Assembly (NCBI RefSeq): GCF_001984105.1
Contig: NZ_MTQM01000008.1
Coordinates: forward strand, 744,001-808,000
Source of the DNA: Microbacterium sp. CSI-V
Lineage (GTDB): Bacteria; Actinomycetota; Actinomycetes; Actinomycetales; Microbacteriaceae
DNA: 64,000 bases
Reading direction: 5' to 3'
Under the pieces are notes generated by a model. That model searched no databases and was not told the DNA's origin. It saw nothing but the letters and a program-made list of their open reading frames with translations. Made by a program: the position numbers and the translations under genes. Numbering within the stretch: position 1 is the stretch's first letter; each line of letters starts with the position of its first letter. This document shows positions 41,311 to 51,884 of this stretch, piece after piece.

Positions 41311-42693
41311 TCAGCGGATCTCGGCGCCGCGGTTCTGCACGGGGATCATCAGCGCCAGGCCCACGGCGAGGATCAGCACGATCCCCACGATGCCGAGGCG
41401 GGTGTCGCCGGTGAGCCCGACGAACAGCGCGAACAGCCCGGGCGCGAGGAACGACACCGCGCGGCCGGTCGTGGCGTAGAGGCCGAAGATCTCACCCTCG
41501 CGGCCCTCCGGCGTCGCCCGCGAGAGATAGGTGCGGCCCGCCGACTGGACGGGGCCGACGAAGAGGCCGAGGCCGAGGCCCACGACCCAGAACAGCGGTT
41601 GCGAGGTGCCGATCAGCAGCATCGCGCAGCCCAGCACGATGAGTCCGGCGAGCGAGACGACGATGACGCGTTTCGGGCCGAAGCGGTCGTCGAGGCGTCC
41701 GGCGAACATCGTGCTGATGCCGGCGACGACGTTCGCGGCGACGGCGAAATACAGTACCTCGGTCGACGAGAACCCGAACACCTGCGCCGCGATGATCGCC
41801 CCGAACGTAAACACGCCGGCCAGGCCGTCGCGGAAGATCGCGCTGGCGATGAGGAACAGCAGCACCGGGCGGCTGTCGCTCCAGAGCGAGCGCAGCGTCC
41901 CCCACAGCAGCACGTACGACTGGAAGAAGCCCACCCGCACCTTCCGGTTCTGCGCCGGGATCTCGGGCACGCGCACGAGCACCGGGATGGCGAACACCGC
42001 GAACCACACCGCGGATGCCAGCACCGCCAGTCGCACGTTGAGGCCGCCGTCCTTCGGCACGGCGAGCAGGCCCGCGGCATCCGGGTTCCCGAACCCCTGG
42101 ATGAACAGGATCAGCAGCAGGAGGAGGAGCACGATCCCGCCGACGTAACCCATGCCCCAGCCGAAGCCCGAGACGCGGCCGATGTTCTCGCGCGTGGAGA
42201 CCTGCGACAGCATCGCGTAGTAGTTGACGCTCGCGAACTCGAAGAAGACGTTGCCGACGGCCAGCAGCGTCGCCCCGAGGATCAGGTACTGCGGAGTGCC
42301 CTGGACGAACACCATCGCCGCCATCGCCAGCACGATGACGCCGGTGTTGACGGCGAGCCAGAGCTTGCGCCGACCCGAGCCGTCGCTGCGCTGACCGAGC
42401 ACCGGGGCGAGGAGCGCGACCGCGATGCCCGCGATCATCAGCGCGGTGCCGACGAGGCTCGCGTTCTCGGCCAGCGCCTTCACCAGCGCGGGGTTGCGGT
42501 CGTCGTCGCCGGCGGCCGCGACGATCGCGGGGTCCACGAACAGCGAGCTCGACAGGTAGGTGCTGAAGACGAAGGTCGTGACGACCGCGTTGAACGCCGC
42601 CGAACCCCAGTCCCACAGCGCCCAGGCCAGGACGGGGCGCTTGCCGTCGGTGGAGGGGAGGGATGCCGCGGGGGCGGCGCCGGGAGTGGACAT
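41311..42693 (-). CDS. MFS transporter, UMF1/Atg22-like
   Basis: A 460-residue membrane protein with about 12 helices. It starts with WALWDWGSAAFNAVVTTFVF, the hallmark of the UMF1/Atg22 branch of the major facilitator superfamily. It has an extra polar loop near residues 55-70. The substrate is unknown; relatives move amino acids or sugars. I prefer ATG 42693 because a -10 TAGCGT lies seven bases before it and overlaps the in-frame GTG at 42702. It is convergent with the MarR gene across the type E element. Confidence 0.82.
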   Translation of the reverse strand: MSTPGAAPAASLPSTDGKRPVLAWALWDWGSAAFNAVVTTFVFSTYLSSSLFVDPAIVAAAGDDDRNPALVKALAENASLVGTALMIAGIAVALLAPVLGQRSDGSGRRKLWLAVNTGVIVLAMAAMVFVQGTPQYLILGATLLAVGNVFFEFASVNYYAMLSQVSTRENIGRVSGFGWGMGYVGGIVLLLLLLILFIQGFGNPDAAGLLAVPKDGGLNVRLAVLASAVWFAVFAIPVLVRVPEIPAQNRKVRVGFFQSYVLLWGTLRSLWSDSRPVLLFLIASAIFRDGLAGVFTFGAIIAAQVFGFSSTEVLYFAVAANVVAGISTMFAGRLDDRFGPKRVIVVSLAGLIVLGCAMLLIGTSQPLFWVVGLGLGLFVGPVQSAGRTYLSRATPEGREGEIFGLYATTGRAVSFLAPGLFALFVGLTGDTRLGIVGIVLILAVGLALMIPVQNRGAEIR

Positions 42694-42819
42694 GTCGCTC
42701 ACGCTAGGACCCTTCGGTGAACGCGCGGAGACGTTCGGCGCGGACGCGCCGTCGGCGGCGCGTGGGCTCAGGGTAGACCCTCGTGCGGCCTCGAACGGGG
42801 GTTTCCCGGGGTGGCGCAC

Positions 42820-42825
42820 TACCGT
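42820..42825 (+). promoter_or_regulatory. -10 element TACCGT before DEAD-box gene
   Basis: TACCGT is six bases before the ATG at 42832. A GTGGAG lies in between and could be a weak ribosome site, so both leaderless and leadered modes are possible. Confidence 0.35.
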
Positions 42826-42831
42826 GGAGTC

Positions 42832-44577
42832 ATGGCATCCGAAAACCCCGTCCCCTCCGAAGAGGCGGACACCGCCCCCGAGCAGCTCACCTTCGCCGAC
42901 CTGGGACTGGATGCCGCCGTGCTCAAGGCCCTCAAGGACGTCGGCTACGAGACCCCGTCGGCCATCCAGGCCGCCACGATCCCCGTCCTCCTGCAGGGGC
43001 GCGACGTCGTCGGCCTCGCCCAGACCGGTACCGGCAAGACCGCCGCGTTCGCCCTCCCGGTGCTGTCGCAGATGGAGACCGGGCACAAGAACCCGCAGGC
43101 CCTCGTGCTCGCCCCGACCCGCGAACTCGCGCTACAGGTGTGCGAGGCGTTCGAGAAGTACGCCGCGCACATCAAGGGCGTCTCGGTGCTCCCCGTGTAC
43201 GGCGGTCAGGGCTACGGTCAGCAGCTGTCGGCGCTCCGCCGCGGCGTCGACATCGTCGTGGGCACGCCCGGTCGCATCATGGACCACCTCGACAAGGGCA
43301 CCCTCGACCTCAGCGAGCTGAAGTACCTCGTGCTCGACGAGGCCGACGAGATGCTGAAGATGGGCTTCGCGGAGGACGTGGAGACGATTCTCGCCGACAC
43401 CCCGTCCACCAAGCAGGTCGCGCTGTTCTCGGCGACGATGCCGGCGCAGATCCGCCGCATCTCGGCGCAGTACCTCAATGACCCCGAAGAGATCACGGTC
43501 AAGACCAAGACCACGACCTCGGCGAACATCACGCAGCGGTACCTCGTCGTGTCGTACCAGCAGAAGATCGATGCGCTCACCCGCATCCTCGAGGTCGAGA
43601 ACTTCGAGGGCATGATCGTCTTCACCCGCACGAAGAACGAGACCGAGACGGTCGCCGAGAAGCTGCGTGCCCGCGGCTACACCGCCGCCGCCATCAACGG
43701 TGACGTCGCGCAGGTGCAGCGCGAGCGCACGGTCAACCAGCTGAAGTCGGGCAAGCTCGACATCCTCGTCGCGACCGACGTCGCCGCGCGCGGCCTCGAC
43801 GTCGAGCGCATCAGCCACGTCGTCAACTACGACCTCCCGATCGACACCGAGTCGTACGTGCACCGCATCGGCCGCACCGGACGTGCCGGACGAACCGGGG
43901 ATGCCATCAGCTTCGTGACCCCGCGCGAGCGTCGCATGCTGACCGCGATCGAGAAGGCCACCCGCCAGCCGCTGACGGAGATGTCGCTGCCGAGCGTCGA
44001 CGACGTCAACGCCACGCGCCTCACCCGGTTCGACGACGCGATCACCACTGCGCTCGAGGACACCGCCGCGATCGCGACCTTCCGCGACGTGGTCGCCCAC
44101 TACGTCGCGCACCACGACGTGCCCGAGGCCGACGTGGCCGCGGCGCTCGCCGTGGTCGCGCAGGGCGACACGCCGCTGCTGATGGAGGAGGAGACGATCT
44201 CGCAGCCGCGCTTCGACCGGGATCGCGACCGCGACCGCGCGCCCCGCGAGGGCGGGGAGCGCCGCGAACGCCGTGACAGCGACGGCCGGTTCGCCACGTA
44301 CCGGATCGCCGTCGGGCGTCGGCAGCGGGTCGAGCCGCGCCAGATCGTCGGGGCGCTCGCGAACGAGGGGGGCCTCCGCCGCAACGACTTCGGCGCCATC
44401 CAGATCCGCCAGGACTTCTCGCTCGTGGAGCTTCCGGCCGACCTCTCGCGCGACACCCTCAACCGGCTCACCGACACCCGCATCTCCGGCGTCCTCATCG
44501 ACCTGCGCCTGGATCAGGGCGGCCGGTCCGCGAAGCGCACCGAGCGTCCGCAGCGCCGCTCGTACGATCGCGACTGA
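42832..44577 (+). CDS. DEAD-box RNA helicase with DbpA-type RNA-binding domain
   Basis: A 581-residue helicase. Residue landmarks are the Q motif near 22-45, Walker A AQTGTGKT (63-70), PTREL (95-99), DEAD (169-172), SAT near 204 and the HRIGRTGR motif VI. After an Arg/Asp-rich linker, residues about 480-560 form a DbpA/CsdA-type RNA-binding domain (YRIAVGRRQRVEPRQIVGAL). This fits the DeaD group, which helps ribosome assembly and cold adaptation. A terminator hairpin follows. The start at ATG 42832 is preferred over GTG 42811. Confidence 0.9.
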   Translation: MASENPVPSEEADTAPEQLTFADLGLDAAVLKALKDVGYETPSAIQAATIPVLLQGRDVVGLAQTGTGKTAAFALPVLSQMETGHKNPQALVLAPTRELALQVCEAFEKYAAHIKGVSVLPVYGGQGYGQQLSALRRGVDIVVGTPGRIMDHLDKGTLDLSELKYLVLDEADEMLKMGFAEDVETILADTPSTKQVALFSATMPAQIRRISAQYLNDPEEITVKTKTTTSANITQRYLVVSYQQKIDALTRILEVENFEGMIVFTRTKNETETVAEKLRARGYTAAAINGDVAQVQRERTVNQLKSGKLDILVATDVAARGLDVERISHVVNYDLPIDTESYVHRIGRTGRAGRTGDAISFVTPRERRMLTAIEKATRQPLTEMSLPSVDDVNATRLTRFDDAITTALEDTAAIATFRDVVAHYVAHHDVPEADVAAALAVVAQGDTPLLMEEETISQPRFDRDRDRDRAPREGGERRERRDSDGRFATYRIAVGRRQRVEPRQIVGALANEGGLRRNDFGAIQIRQDFSLVELPADLSRDTLNRLTDTRISGVLIDLRLDQGGRSAKRTERPQRRSYDRD

Positions 44578-44597
44578 GCCCGCGGCATCCCTCCTTC

Positions 44598-44632
44598 GAC
44601 GCCCTCGCGACCTGCCCGGTCGCGGGGGCGTC
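44598..44632 (+). terminator. terminator hairpin after DEAD-box gene
   Basis: Arms GACGCCCTCGCGAC (44598-44611) and GTCGCGGGGGCGTC (44619-44632) pair with one G-T wobble around a seven-base loop, 20 bases after the stop. A short T-rich stretch (GTGGTTCG) follows. Confidence 0.75.
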
Positions 44633-44647
44633 GTGGTTCGCGGCCGC

Positions 44648-44713
44648 TTTGGGGCGCGTTTGTGCGTTCGGGGCGTGGATTTTCGCGCCCCAACCGCACA
44701 AACGCGCCCCAAA
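44648..44713. repeat. four-core palindrome, type C copy 1
   Basis: A 66-base element with perfect 19-base outer arms (TTTGGGGCGCGTTTGTGCG and complement) and inner TTCGGGGCG / CGCGCCCCAA. The GGGGCG core occurs four times. It follows the DEAD-box terminator and precedes the dnaK promoter. Confidence 0.85.
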
Positions 44714-44757
44714 CCCGTGGATGCCGGCTCCAGACGTCCCGACCCGCCAGTGCAGAA

Positions 44758-46767
<2,010 letters not shown>

Positions 46768-46779
46768 GCGACAGAACTG

Positions 46780-47388
46780 ATGGCACACAAGGACGACGAA
46801 CAGCCCCAGGGCTCGGGCGCCGGTCCTGACGAGACGACGGGGCCGGAGGAGAACACCTCCGGCCCCGCGCCGTCGGGCGAGCAGACCCCGGATGCCGAGG
46901 GCCTCACGATCGAGGACATCCTCGGCGCCGAGCAGACCCCCGAGGCCGCCGCAGAGGGGGCGTCCTCCGACAAAGAGGCCTCGCTCCTGATCGACCTCAA
47001 GCGCCTGCAGGCCGAGTACGCCAACTACCGTCGGCGCACCGAGGAGCAGCGCGAGCGCGAGATCGAACGCGCGAAGGGCGAGGCCGTGAAGGGCCTCCTG
47101 CCCGTCATGGACGACCTCGACCGTGCTGAGAAGCACGGCGACCTCGTCGAGGGCACGCCCTTCGCGGCGATTGGCGACAAGGTGCGGGCCGTGGCCGAGC
47201 GACTCGGCGTGGTCTCGTACGGCACCGCCGGCGAGCCCTTCGACCCGCAGCAGCACGAGGCGATCTTCCAAGCGCCCACCCCGGGCGTGACCCAGGCCAC
47301 GGTGCTCGAGGTCGTCGAGGTGGGGTACCGCCTCGGCTCCGTCGAGCTGCGACCGGCCAAGGTCGTCGTCGCCGTGCCGGTCGAGTAG
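46780..47388 (+). CDS. grpE: nucleotide exchange factor GrpE
   Basis: A 202-residue protein. The acidic, Gly/Pro-rich N-terminus (about 70 residues) is longer than in E. coli. A coiled-coil segment (LKRLQAEYANYRRRTEEQRE) and the C-terminal beta domain ending VELRPAKVVVAVP follow. It releases ADP from DnaK. Starts 12 bases after dnaK. Confidence 0.95.
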   Translation: MAHKDDEQPQGSGAGPDETTGPEENTSGPAPSGEQTPDAEGLTIEDILGAEQTPEAAAEGASSDKEASLLIDLKRLQAEYANYRRRTEEQREREIERAKGEAVKGLLPVMDDLDRAEKHGDLVEGTPFAAIGDKVRAVAERLGVVSYGTAGEPFDPQQHEAIFQAPTPGVTQATVLEVVEVGYRLGSVELRPAKVVVAVPVE

Positions 47389-47396
47389 GAGGACAC

Positions 47397-48389
47397 ATGG
47401 CGAGTCAGGACTGGTTCGACAAGGACTTCTACAAGGTCCTCGGTGTCGACAAGGGCGTGAGCGCTGCCGATCTGAAGAAGACGTACCGCAAGCTCGCGCG
47501 CCAGTACCACCCCGACTCGAACCCGGGTGATGCCAAGGCCGAGGCGAAGTTCAAGGAGATCAGCGAGGCCTACGCGGTGCTCAACGACCCCGAGCAGCGC
47601 GAGGAGTACGACCAGATCCGGGCCATGGGCTCGGGGGCGCGCTTCTCGGCACCCGGGGCCGGCGGGGGCGGCGGTTTCGACGACGTCTTCAGCCGGTTCG
47701 GGCAGCAGCGCGGAGGCGCGTCCGCTCCCGGCGGTGGCTTCGAGGACTTCTTCTCGATGTTCGACCAGCAGGGCGGCGGCTTCGGCTCCGGCCGGTTCGG
47801 TCAGACCACGGGCGGCTACCGCGGCTTCGGCGGACCGCAGCGCGGAGCCGACGTCACCGCCCGGACGACGCTGGACTTCGTCACCGCAGCCAAGGGGGAG
47901 ACGATCACCCTGCAGGGCGAGGACGGTGTCCCGTTCAAGGTGAAGATCCCCGCGGGGGTCGCCGACGGCCAGAAGATCCGACTGCGCGGTCGCGGCCGTC
48001 CGTCTCCGGACGGCGGCGAGAACGGCGACATCGTCGTGACGGTCGCGGTCCGGCCCCACCCGGTGTTCTCGCGCGAGGGGCTCAACCTGCGGCTGACGGT
48101 CCCCGTGACCTTCACCGAGGCGGCCCTCGGCGCCACGATCGAGGTGCCCACCCTCGGGGGCGAGCCCGTGCGGCTGCGTGTCGCACCGGGCACCCCCTCC
48201 GGGCGCGTCCTGCGGGTCAAGGGGCGCGGCATCCATTCGTCCAAGGGCACCGGCGACCTGCTCGCCGAAGTCCAGGTGGCCGTTCCGCAGCACCTCAGCG
48301 ACGAAGCCCGCGAGGCCCTCGAGCGCTTCCACGCGCTCGAACCGAAAGAGAATCCCCGCGCCGACCTGATGGCCAAGGCGCGTCAGTGA
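47397..48389 (+). CDS. dnaJ: DnaJ-type cochaperone without zinc finger
   Basis: A 330-residue J-protein. The J domain covers residues 10-75 with the HPD motif at 38-40. A Gly/Phe-rich stretch (about 80-145) and two C-terminal substrate-binding beta domains follow. None of the four CxxCxGxG zinc motifs is present, so it is CbpA-like rather than the classical form, although it sits in the dnaK operon. It stimulates DnaK ATPase. A perfect 15-base hairpin follows before hspR. Confidence 0.92.
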   Translation: MASQDWFDKDFYKVLGVDKGVSAADLKKTYRKLARQYHPDSNPGDAKAEAKFKEISEAYAVLNDPEQREEYDQIRAMGSGARFSAPGAGGGGGFDDVFSRFGQQRGGASAPGGGFEDFFSMFDQQGGGFGSGRFGQTTGGYRGFGGPQRGADVTARTTLDFVTAAKGETITLQGEDGVPFKVKIPAGVADGQKIRLRGRGRPSPDGGENGDIVVTVAVRPHPVFSREGLNLRLTVPVTFTEAALGATIEVPTLGGEPVRLRVAPGTPSGRVLRVKGRGIHSSKGTGDLLAEVQVAVPQHLSDEAREALERFHALEPKENPRADLMAKARQ

Positions 48390-48393
48390 CGCC

Positions 48394-48432
48394 GTGCTCC
48401 TGGCATCCGCCACAATCGGATGCCAGGAGCAC
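48394..48432 (+). other. perfect 15-bp hairpin between dnaJ and hspR
   Basis: GTGCTCCTGGCATCC (48394-48408) and its exact complement (48418-48432) flank a nine-base loop. It begins four bases after dnaJ and has no U-run. Within one operon it may be an mRNA-stabilising or partial-termination element that lowers hspR expression. Each arm contains GGATGCC or its complement. Confidence 0.7.
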
Positions 48433-48456
48433 GCGATCCACGAGAGAGGAGAGGCC

Positions 48457-48900
48457 GTGTCCGACAAGGAACTCGATGAGGATGCGCCGATCTTCGCGAT
48501 CGCCGTGGCCGCCGAGCTGTCGAACATGCACCCGCAGACGCTGCGGCAGTACGACCGGCTCGGCCTGGTCGTGCCCGCCCGCACGCAGGGCGGATCGCGG
48601 CGGTATTCCAGCCGTCACGTGCAGCAGTTGCGCGAGGTCGCGCGCCTGTCGAGCGAGGGGATGAGCCTCCCCGCGATCGCGCGTCTCCTGGCGCTCGAGG
48701 AGCGGGTGCACGAACTCGCGCGGCGCGTCACCGACCTGGAGCGTCAGCTGATGGCCGAGCGCCAGTCGCGTCCGGGCGCCCGGGTCTTCGCCGCGGGGGC
48801 CACGGGTTCGGTGGTGACGCTGCGCCACGGGGCGCGCGTGCGGCGGGCGACCGACGTGGTGCTCTGGCGCCCGGGCGGGTTGCTCGACGACGAGGACTGA
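48457..48900 (+). CDS. hspR: HspR, MerR-family heat-shock repressor
   Basis: A 147-residue MerR-type regulator. The winged helix spans about residues 10-75 (AAELSNMHPQTLRQYDRLGL; GGSRRYSSRHV), followed by a coiled coil (LARRVTDLERQLMAERQ). The GTG at 48457 follows a run of GAGAGGAGAGG. Known HspR proteins bind HAIR sites with DnaK as corepressor, and two such sites lie before dnaK here, closing the loop. Confidence 0.93.
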   Translation: MSDKELDEDAPIFAIAVAAELSNMHPQTLRQYDRLGLVVPARTQGGSRRYSSRHVQQLREVARLSSEGMSLPAIARLLALEERVHELARRVTDLERQLMAERQSRPGARVFAAGATGSVVTLRHGARVRRATDVVLWRPGGLLDDED

Positions 48901-49092
48901 CGGCCGACGCGCCGGGACGCGCTGAGGGTGCGCGGCGACGCGTGACCCGCGTCTCGCCGCCGGTCGGACGATTCTCGGACGATTGTCGGATGCCGGTTCC
49001 CCCACCCGCTCCTACAGTGAGGCGTGTTCACCGGCGACGCCCCGGAACACACCCCCGGAGGGCGCTCGTCGAACATCCGAGCGGAGGCTGAC

Positions 49093-49929
49093 ATGCCATT
49101 TGTGACCACGACCGACGGCGCCGAGATCTTCTACAAGGACTGGGGCAGCACCGACGCCCAGCCCATCGTCTTCCACCACGGATGGCCGCTGTCGTCCGAC
49201 GACTGGGACGCCCAGCTGCTGTACTTCCTCGACAAGGGCTACCGCGTCATCGCCAGCGACCGCCGCGGTCACGGCCGCTCGTCGCAGATCGGCACCGGCC
49301 ACGACATGGACCACTACGCCAGCGACGTCAGCGCCGTCGTCGAGCACCTCGACCTGCACAACGCCATCCACATCGGTCACTCGACCGGTGGCGGCCAGGT
49401 CGCCCGCTACGTCGCGCAGTACGGTCAGCCGCAGGGTCGCGTCGCCAAGGCCGTGCTCGTCGCCGCCGTGCCGCCGATCATGCTGCAGAGCGACACCAAC
49501 CCCGAGGGCACCCCGCTGTCGGTGTTCGACGGGTTCCGCGAGGCGCTCGCCGCCAACCGTGCGGAGTTCTTCGAGGCCGTGGCATCCGGCCCCTTCTACG
49601 GCTTCAACCGCGAGGGTGTCACCCCCTCGCAGCCCGTGATCGACAACTGGTGGCGTCAGGGCATGACCGGCAGCGCGCAGGCGCACTACCTCGGCATCAA
49701 GGCGTTCTCCGAGACCGACCAGACCGAAGACCTCAAGGCCATCACGGTCCCGGTGCTCGTGCTCCAGGGCGACGACGACCAGGTCGTGCCGTACAAGGCC
49801 GCCGCGCTTCTGCAGCACGAGCTGCTGCAGAACTCGACCCTCAAGATCTACGAGGGCTACCCGCACGGCATGCTCACGACGCACGCCGACGTGATCAACC
49901 CCGACATCCTGGCGTTCATCCAGGAGTGA
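49093..49929 (+). CDS. alpha/beta hydrolase (non-heme chloroperoxidase type)
   Basis: A 278-residue hydrolase that opens MPFVTTTDGAEIFYKDWG, as in bacterial non-heme chloroperoxidases and aryl esterases. The triad is Ser97 (GHSTGG), Asp in QGDDDQ (227-229) and His258 (YPHGM). Any haloperoxidase activity would be perhydrolase side chemistry; an ester substrate is likely. CGGAGG precedes the ATG. A -10-like TACAGT (49013-49018) is upstream, which would give a leader of about 65 bases. A terminator follows. Confidence 0.9.
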   Translation: MPFVTTTDGAEIFYKDWGSTDAQPIVFHHGWPLSSDDWDAQLLYFLDKGYRVIASDRRGHGRSSQIGTGHDMDHYASDVSAVVEHLDLHNAIHIGHSTGGGQVARYVAQYGQPQGRVAKAVLVAAVPPIMLQSDTNPEGTPLSVFDGFREALAANRAEFFEAVASGPFYGFNREGVTPSQPVIDNWWRQGMTGSAQAHYLGIKAFSETDQTEDLKAITVPVLVLQGDDDQVVPYKAAALLQHELLQNSTLKIYEGYPHGMLTTHADVINPDILAFIQE

Positions 49930-49945
49930 TCGGTCCTCCGCATCC

Positions 49946-49976
49946 GACGGCGCGCTCCCGCCCGGGGCGCGCCGTC
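49946..49976 (+). terminator. terminator hairpin after alpha/beta hydrolase
   Basis: Arms GACGGCGCGC (49946-49955) and GCGCGCCGTC (49967-49976) around an 11-base loop, 17 bases after the stop. GTCGTTCC follows. The stem is perfect. Confidence 0.75.
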
Positions 49977-50073
49977 GTCGTTCCACCGTGGGTCTCAGAG
50001 GGCCACGCGCGTCGCGGCGGGCGTCCGTACGGTGGGCCGTACCCACCCCGGACCGCACGTGAGGAGCCGCACG

Positions 50074-51120
50074 ATGCACCCGCCGCAGATCATCGATCAG
50101 TTGTCCCACGCCCTCGGGCGACGCGTGACCCTCCGCCGCGCCGACGAGCCCGCGGATGCCGACGCCGACATCGCGTTCGGCGGTGGTGCGCTGCGCATCG
50201 GCGGGACGGCGCGCGCCGACCTCTCGCCGCGCGAGTGGGCCGTGGTCGACGCCGCGGTTCACCTGCTCGAGACGGCCTCCGGCGCGAGTCCCGCGGCGCG
50301 TCGTGACCGCGTGTTCGCGAACCTCATCGACGACGACTCGAGCGTGCGTCGCGATGCGCTGTGGGAGCTCCGTTCCCGCCGCTGGATCGACGGCCGCGCC
50401 GACGGCATCGAGCTGCTCGCCGTGGTGCTCGACCCGGCACCGGAACTGGGCATCGTCGCGTTCGGGCGCCGCCTGGCGACCGTCCTCCACGGTGCCGTGC
50501 AGTTCGTCGGCGCGCACCGAGGGGCCGCGATCTTCGTGGCATCCCGCACCCTCGACCTCGACGCCCTGAACAGGACGGTGGATGCCGAGGCCGCCGCGCA
50601 GGGCATGACCGCCCGGGGGTTCGCGCTGGCGGCGGGGTCGCTCGACGACGGCGACGTGGATGACGCGGTCTCGCGCGCCATTCGATCCGCGCACCTGCGC
50701 GCGACCCTCCCCGACCAGGTGACCTCGGTGCGCGCCGAGGACCTCGGCGGCTGGGCGCTCGTGCAGACGCTGCCCCGTTCGCGCTCGCTCCTCGTGCAGG
50801 CGTGCCCGGCGGCCTTCGTGCTGGCGTCGTCGGAGGACTCGACGCAGCGCGACACCGTCGAGGCGTACCTGGATGCCGCGGGGCGCGCCTCCGTCGCCTG
50901 CCAGCGCCTGCACATCCACCGCACGACGCTGTACTACCGGCTCGAGCAGATGCCGGAGGTCGTCCGCGAGGCCCTGGCCGACGGCCTGCAGCGGAGCACG
51001 CTGCACCTGACCCTCAAGCTCCTGCGGCTGTGGGACGAGGAGCTGCGCCGCGAGCAGCCGGCCGCGGCGACGCCGGTGCCGCTGCCGCGCGAGCGCACCG
51101 CGGAGCGTCTGTTGGCGTAG
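50074..51120 (+). CDS. PucR-family helix-turn-helix regulator
   Basis: A 348-residue protein with the PucR C-terminal helix-turn-helix (TVEAYLDAAGRASVACQRLHIHRTTLYYRLEQM, about residues 267-300). The central part (about 90-250) is the GGDEF-like region of the group. The N-terminal 70 residues are a divergent sensor with no motif. ATG 50074 follows GAGGAG. PucR proteins often control purine, phenol or amino-acid use genes, but no target is adjacent: the downstream TetR gene is convergent. Confidence 0.8.
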   Translation: MHPPQIIDQLSHALGRRVTLRRADEPADADADIAFGGGALRIGGTARADLSPREWAVVDAAVHLLETASGASPAARRDRVFANLIDDDSSVRRDALWELRSRRWIDGRADGIELLAVVLDPAPELGIVAFGRRLATVLHGAVQFVGAHRGAAIFVASRTLDLDALNRTVDAEAAAQGMTARGFALAAGSLDDGDVDDAVSRAIRSAHLRATLPDQVTSVRAEDLGGWALVQTLPRSRSLLVQACPAAFVLASSEDSTQRDTVEAYLDAAGRASVACQRLHIHRTTLYYRLEQMPEVVREALADGLQRSTLHLTLKLLRLWDEELRREQPAAATPVPLPRERTAERLLA

Positions 51121-51145
51121 AACCGACGGCCCGGGCGCCCGGGCG

Positions 51146-51742
51146 TCAGGCCGGGCGTGCGACCAGCCGCGACGAACGCGCCGCGAGCTCGCGCAACCGC
51201 CGGGGCGGCACACGCAGGCGGCTGAGCTGCACGATGCCCTGGGAGGCGAGCACCGTGGTCTCGGCCGCGCGCCGTGCGTCTGCGGGCGAGAGGGCGATGT
51301 GGTGGGCGGCAGCGGTCTCGCACAGCCGTGCGGTGAGCGCGGACTCCATCTCGTCGATCGCGGCATCCGCCACCGCGAGGACCTCGGGGAACCGGTCGCC
51401 GAGCTCGGCGATGCTGTTGAGCATGAGGCATCCACGTCGGTCCGCGTAGGAGAGGCAGTCGGAGACGACGCGGTCGAGGTACTCGGAGGCGGCGGCTTCG
51501 AGGTCGGCGCTGGGTCCCGCCGGACCGCCCGAGGCGAGCTCGACGCGGGCCGCGCAGTAGCGGCCGAAGACCCGGAGGAAGAGTCCGAGCTTGCTGCCGT
51601 AGCGGGCGTAGAGGCTGCTCGTGCCGACGCCGGACGCACGGGCGACCTCCTCGAGCGAGGTCCGGTCGTACCCGCGCGTCCAGAACAGCTCCTGCGCCGT
51701 GTCGAGCAGATTCTGCTCGTCGTACTGCCGAGGCCGACCCAT
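51146..51742 (-). CDS. TetR family regulator
   Basis: A 198-residue TetR protein. The HTH is at about residues 10-55 (LLDTAQELFWTRGYDRTSLEEVARASGVGTSSLYARYGSK). The ligand domain carries Cys in DCLSYADRRGCLMLNS, as in the AcrR/YcdC type C-terminal family. A -10 TAGCGT lies six bases before its ATG, so the mRNA is likely leaderless. The target is unknown; the divergent XRE gene is one candidate. Confidence 0.86.
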   Translation of the reverse strand: MGRPRQYDEQNLLDTAQELFWTRGYDRTSLEEVARASGVGTSSLYARYGSKLGLFLRVFGRYCAARVELASGGPAGPSADLEAAASEYLDRVVSDCLSYADRRGCLMLNSIAELGDRFPEVLAVADAAIDEMESALTARLCETAAAHHIALSPADARRAAETTVLASQGIVQLSRLRVPPRRLRELAARSSRLVARPA

Positions 51743-51884
51743 GAGCCAACGCTATCCCGTCGCCCCCGGGGGCCCTCAATGCACTCGTCCGGTTGCGACG
51801 TACTCGTGTCCGTTCGTGCAGCACGAGAGGAACCGCTCCCACGGAGAATTGGAGGGAGCATTCCACTACTCGCCGGAGGCTGAT

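Noticed and set aside
49024..49092. GTG 49024 as leaderless start of the alpha/beta hydrolase
   Set aside because: The -10 spacing is tempting, but the family's N-terminus starts at ATG 49093, which has CGGAGG in front.
51129..51144. Palindrome GCCCGGGCGCCCGGGC as terminator between convergent PucR and TetR genes
   Set aside because: It is fully self-complementary with no loop and no T-run; it may help end transcription but the support is too weak to list.
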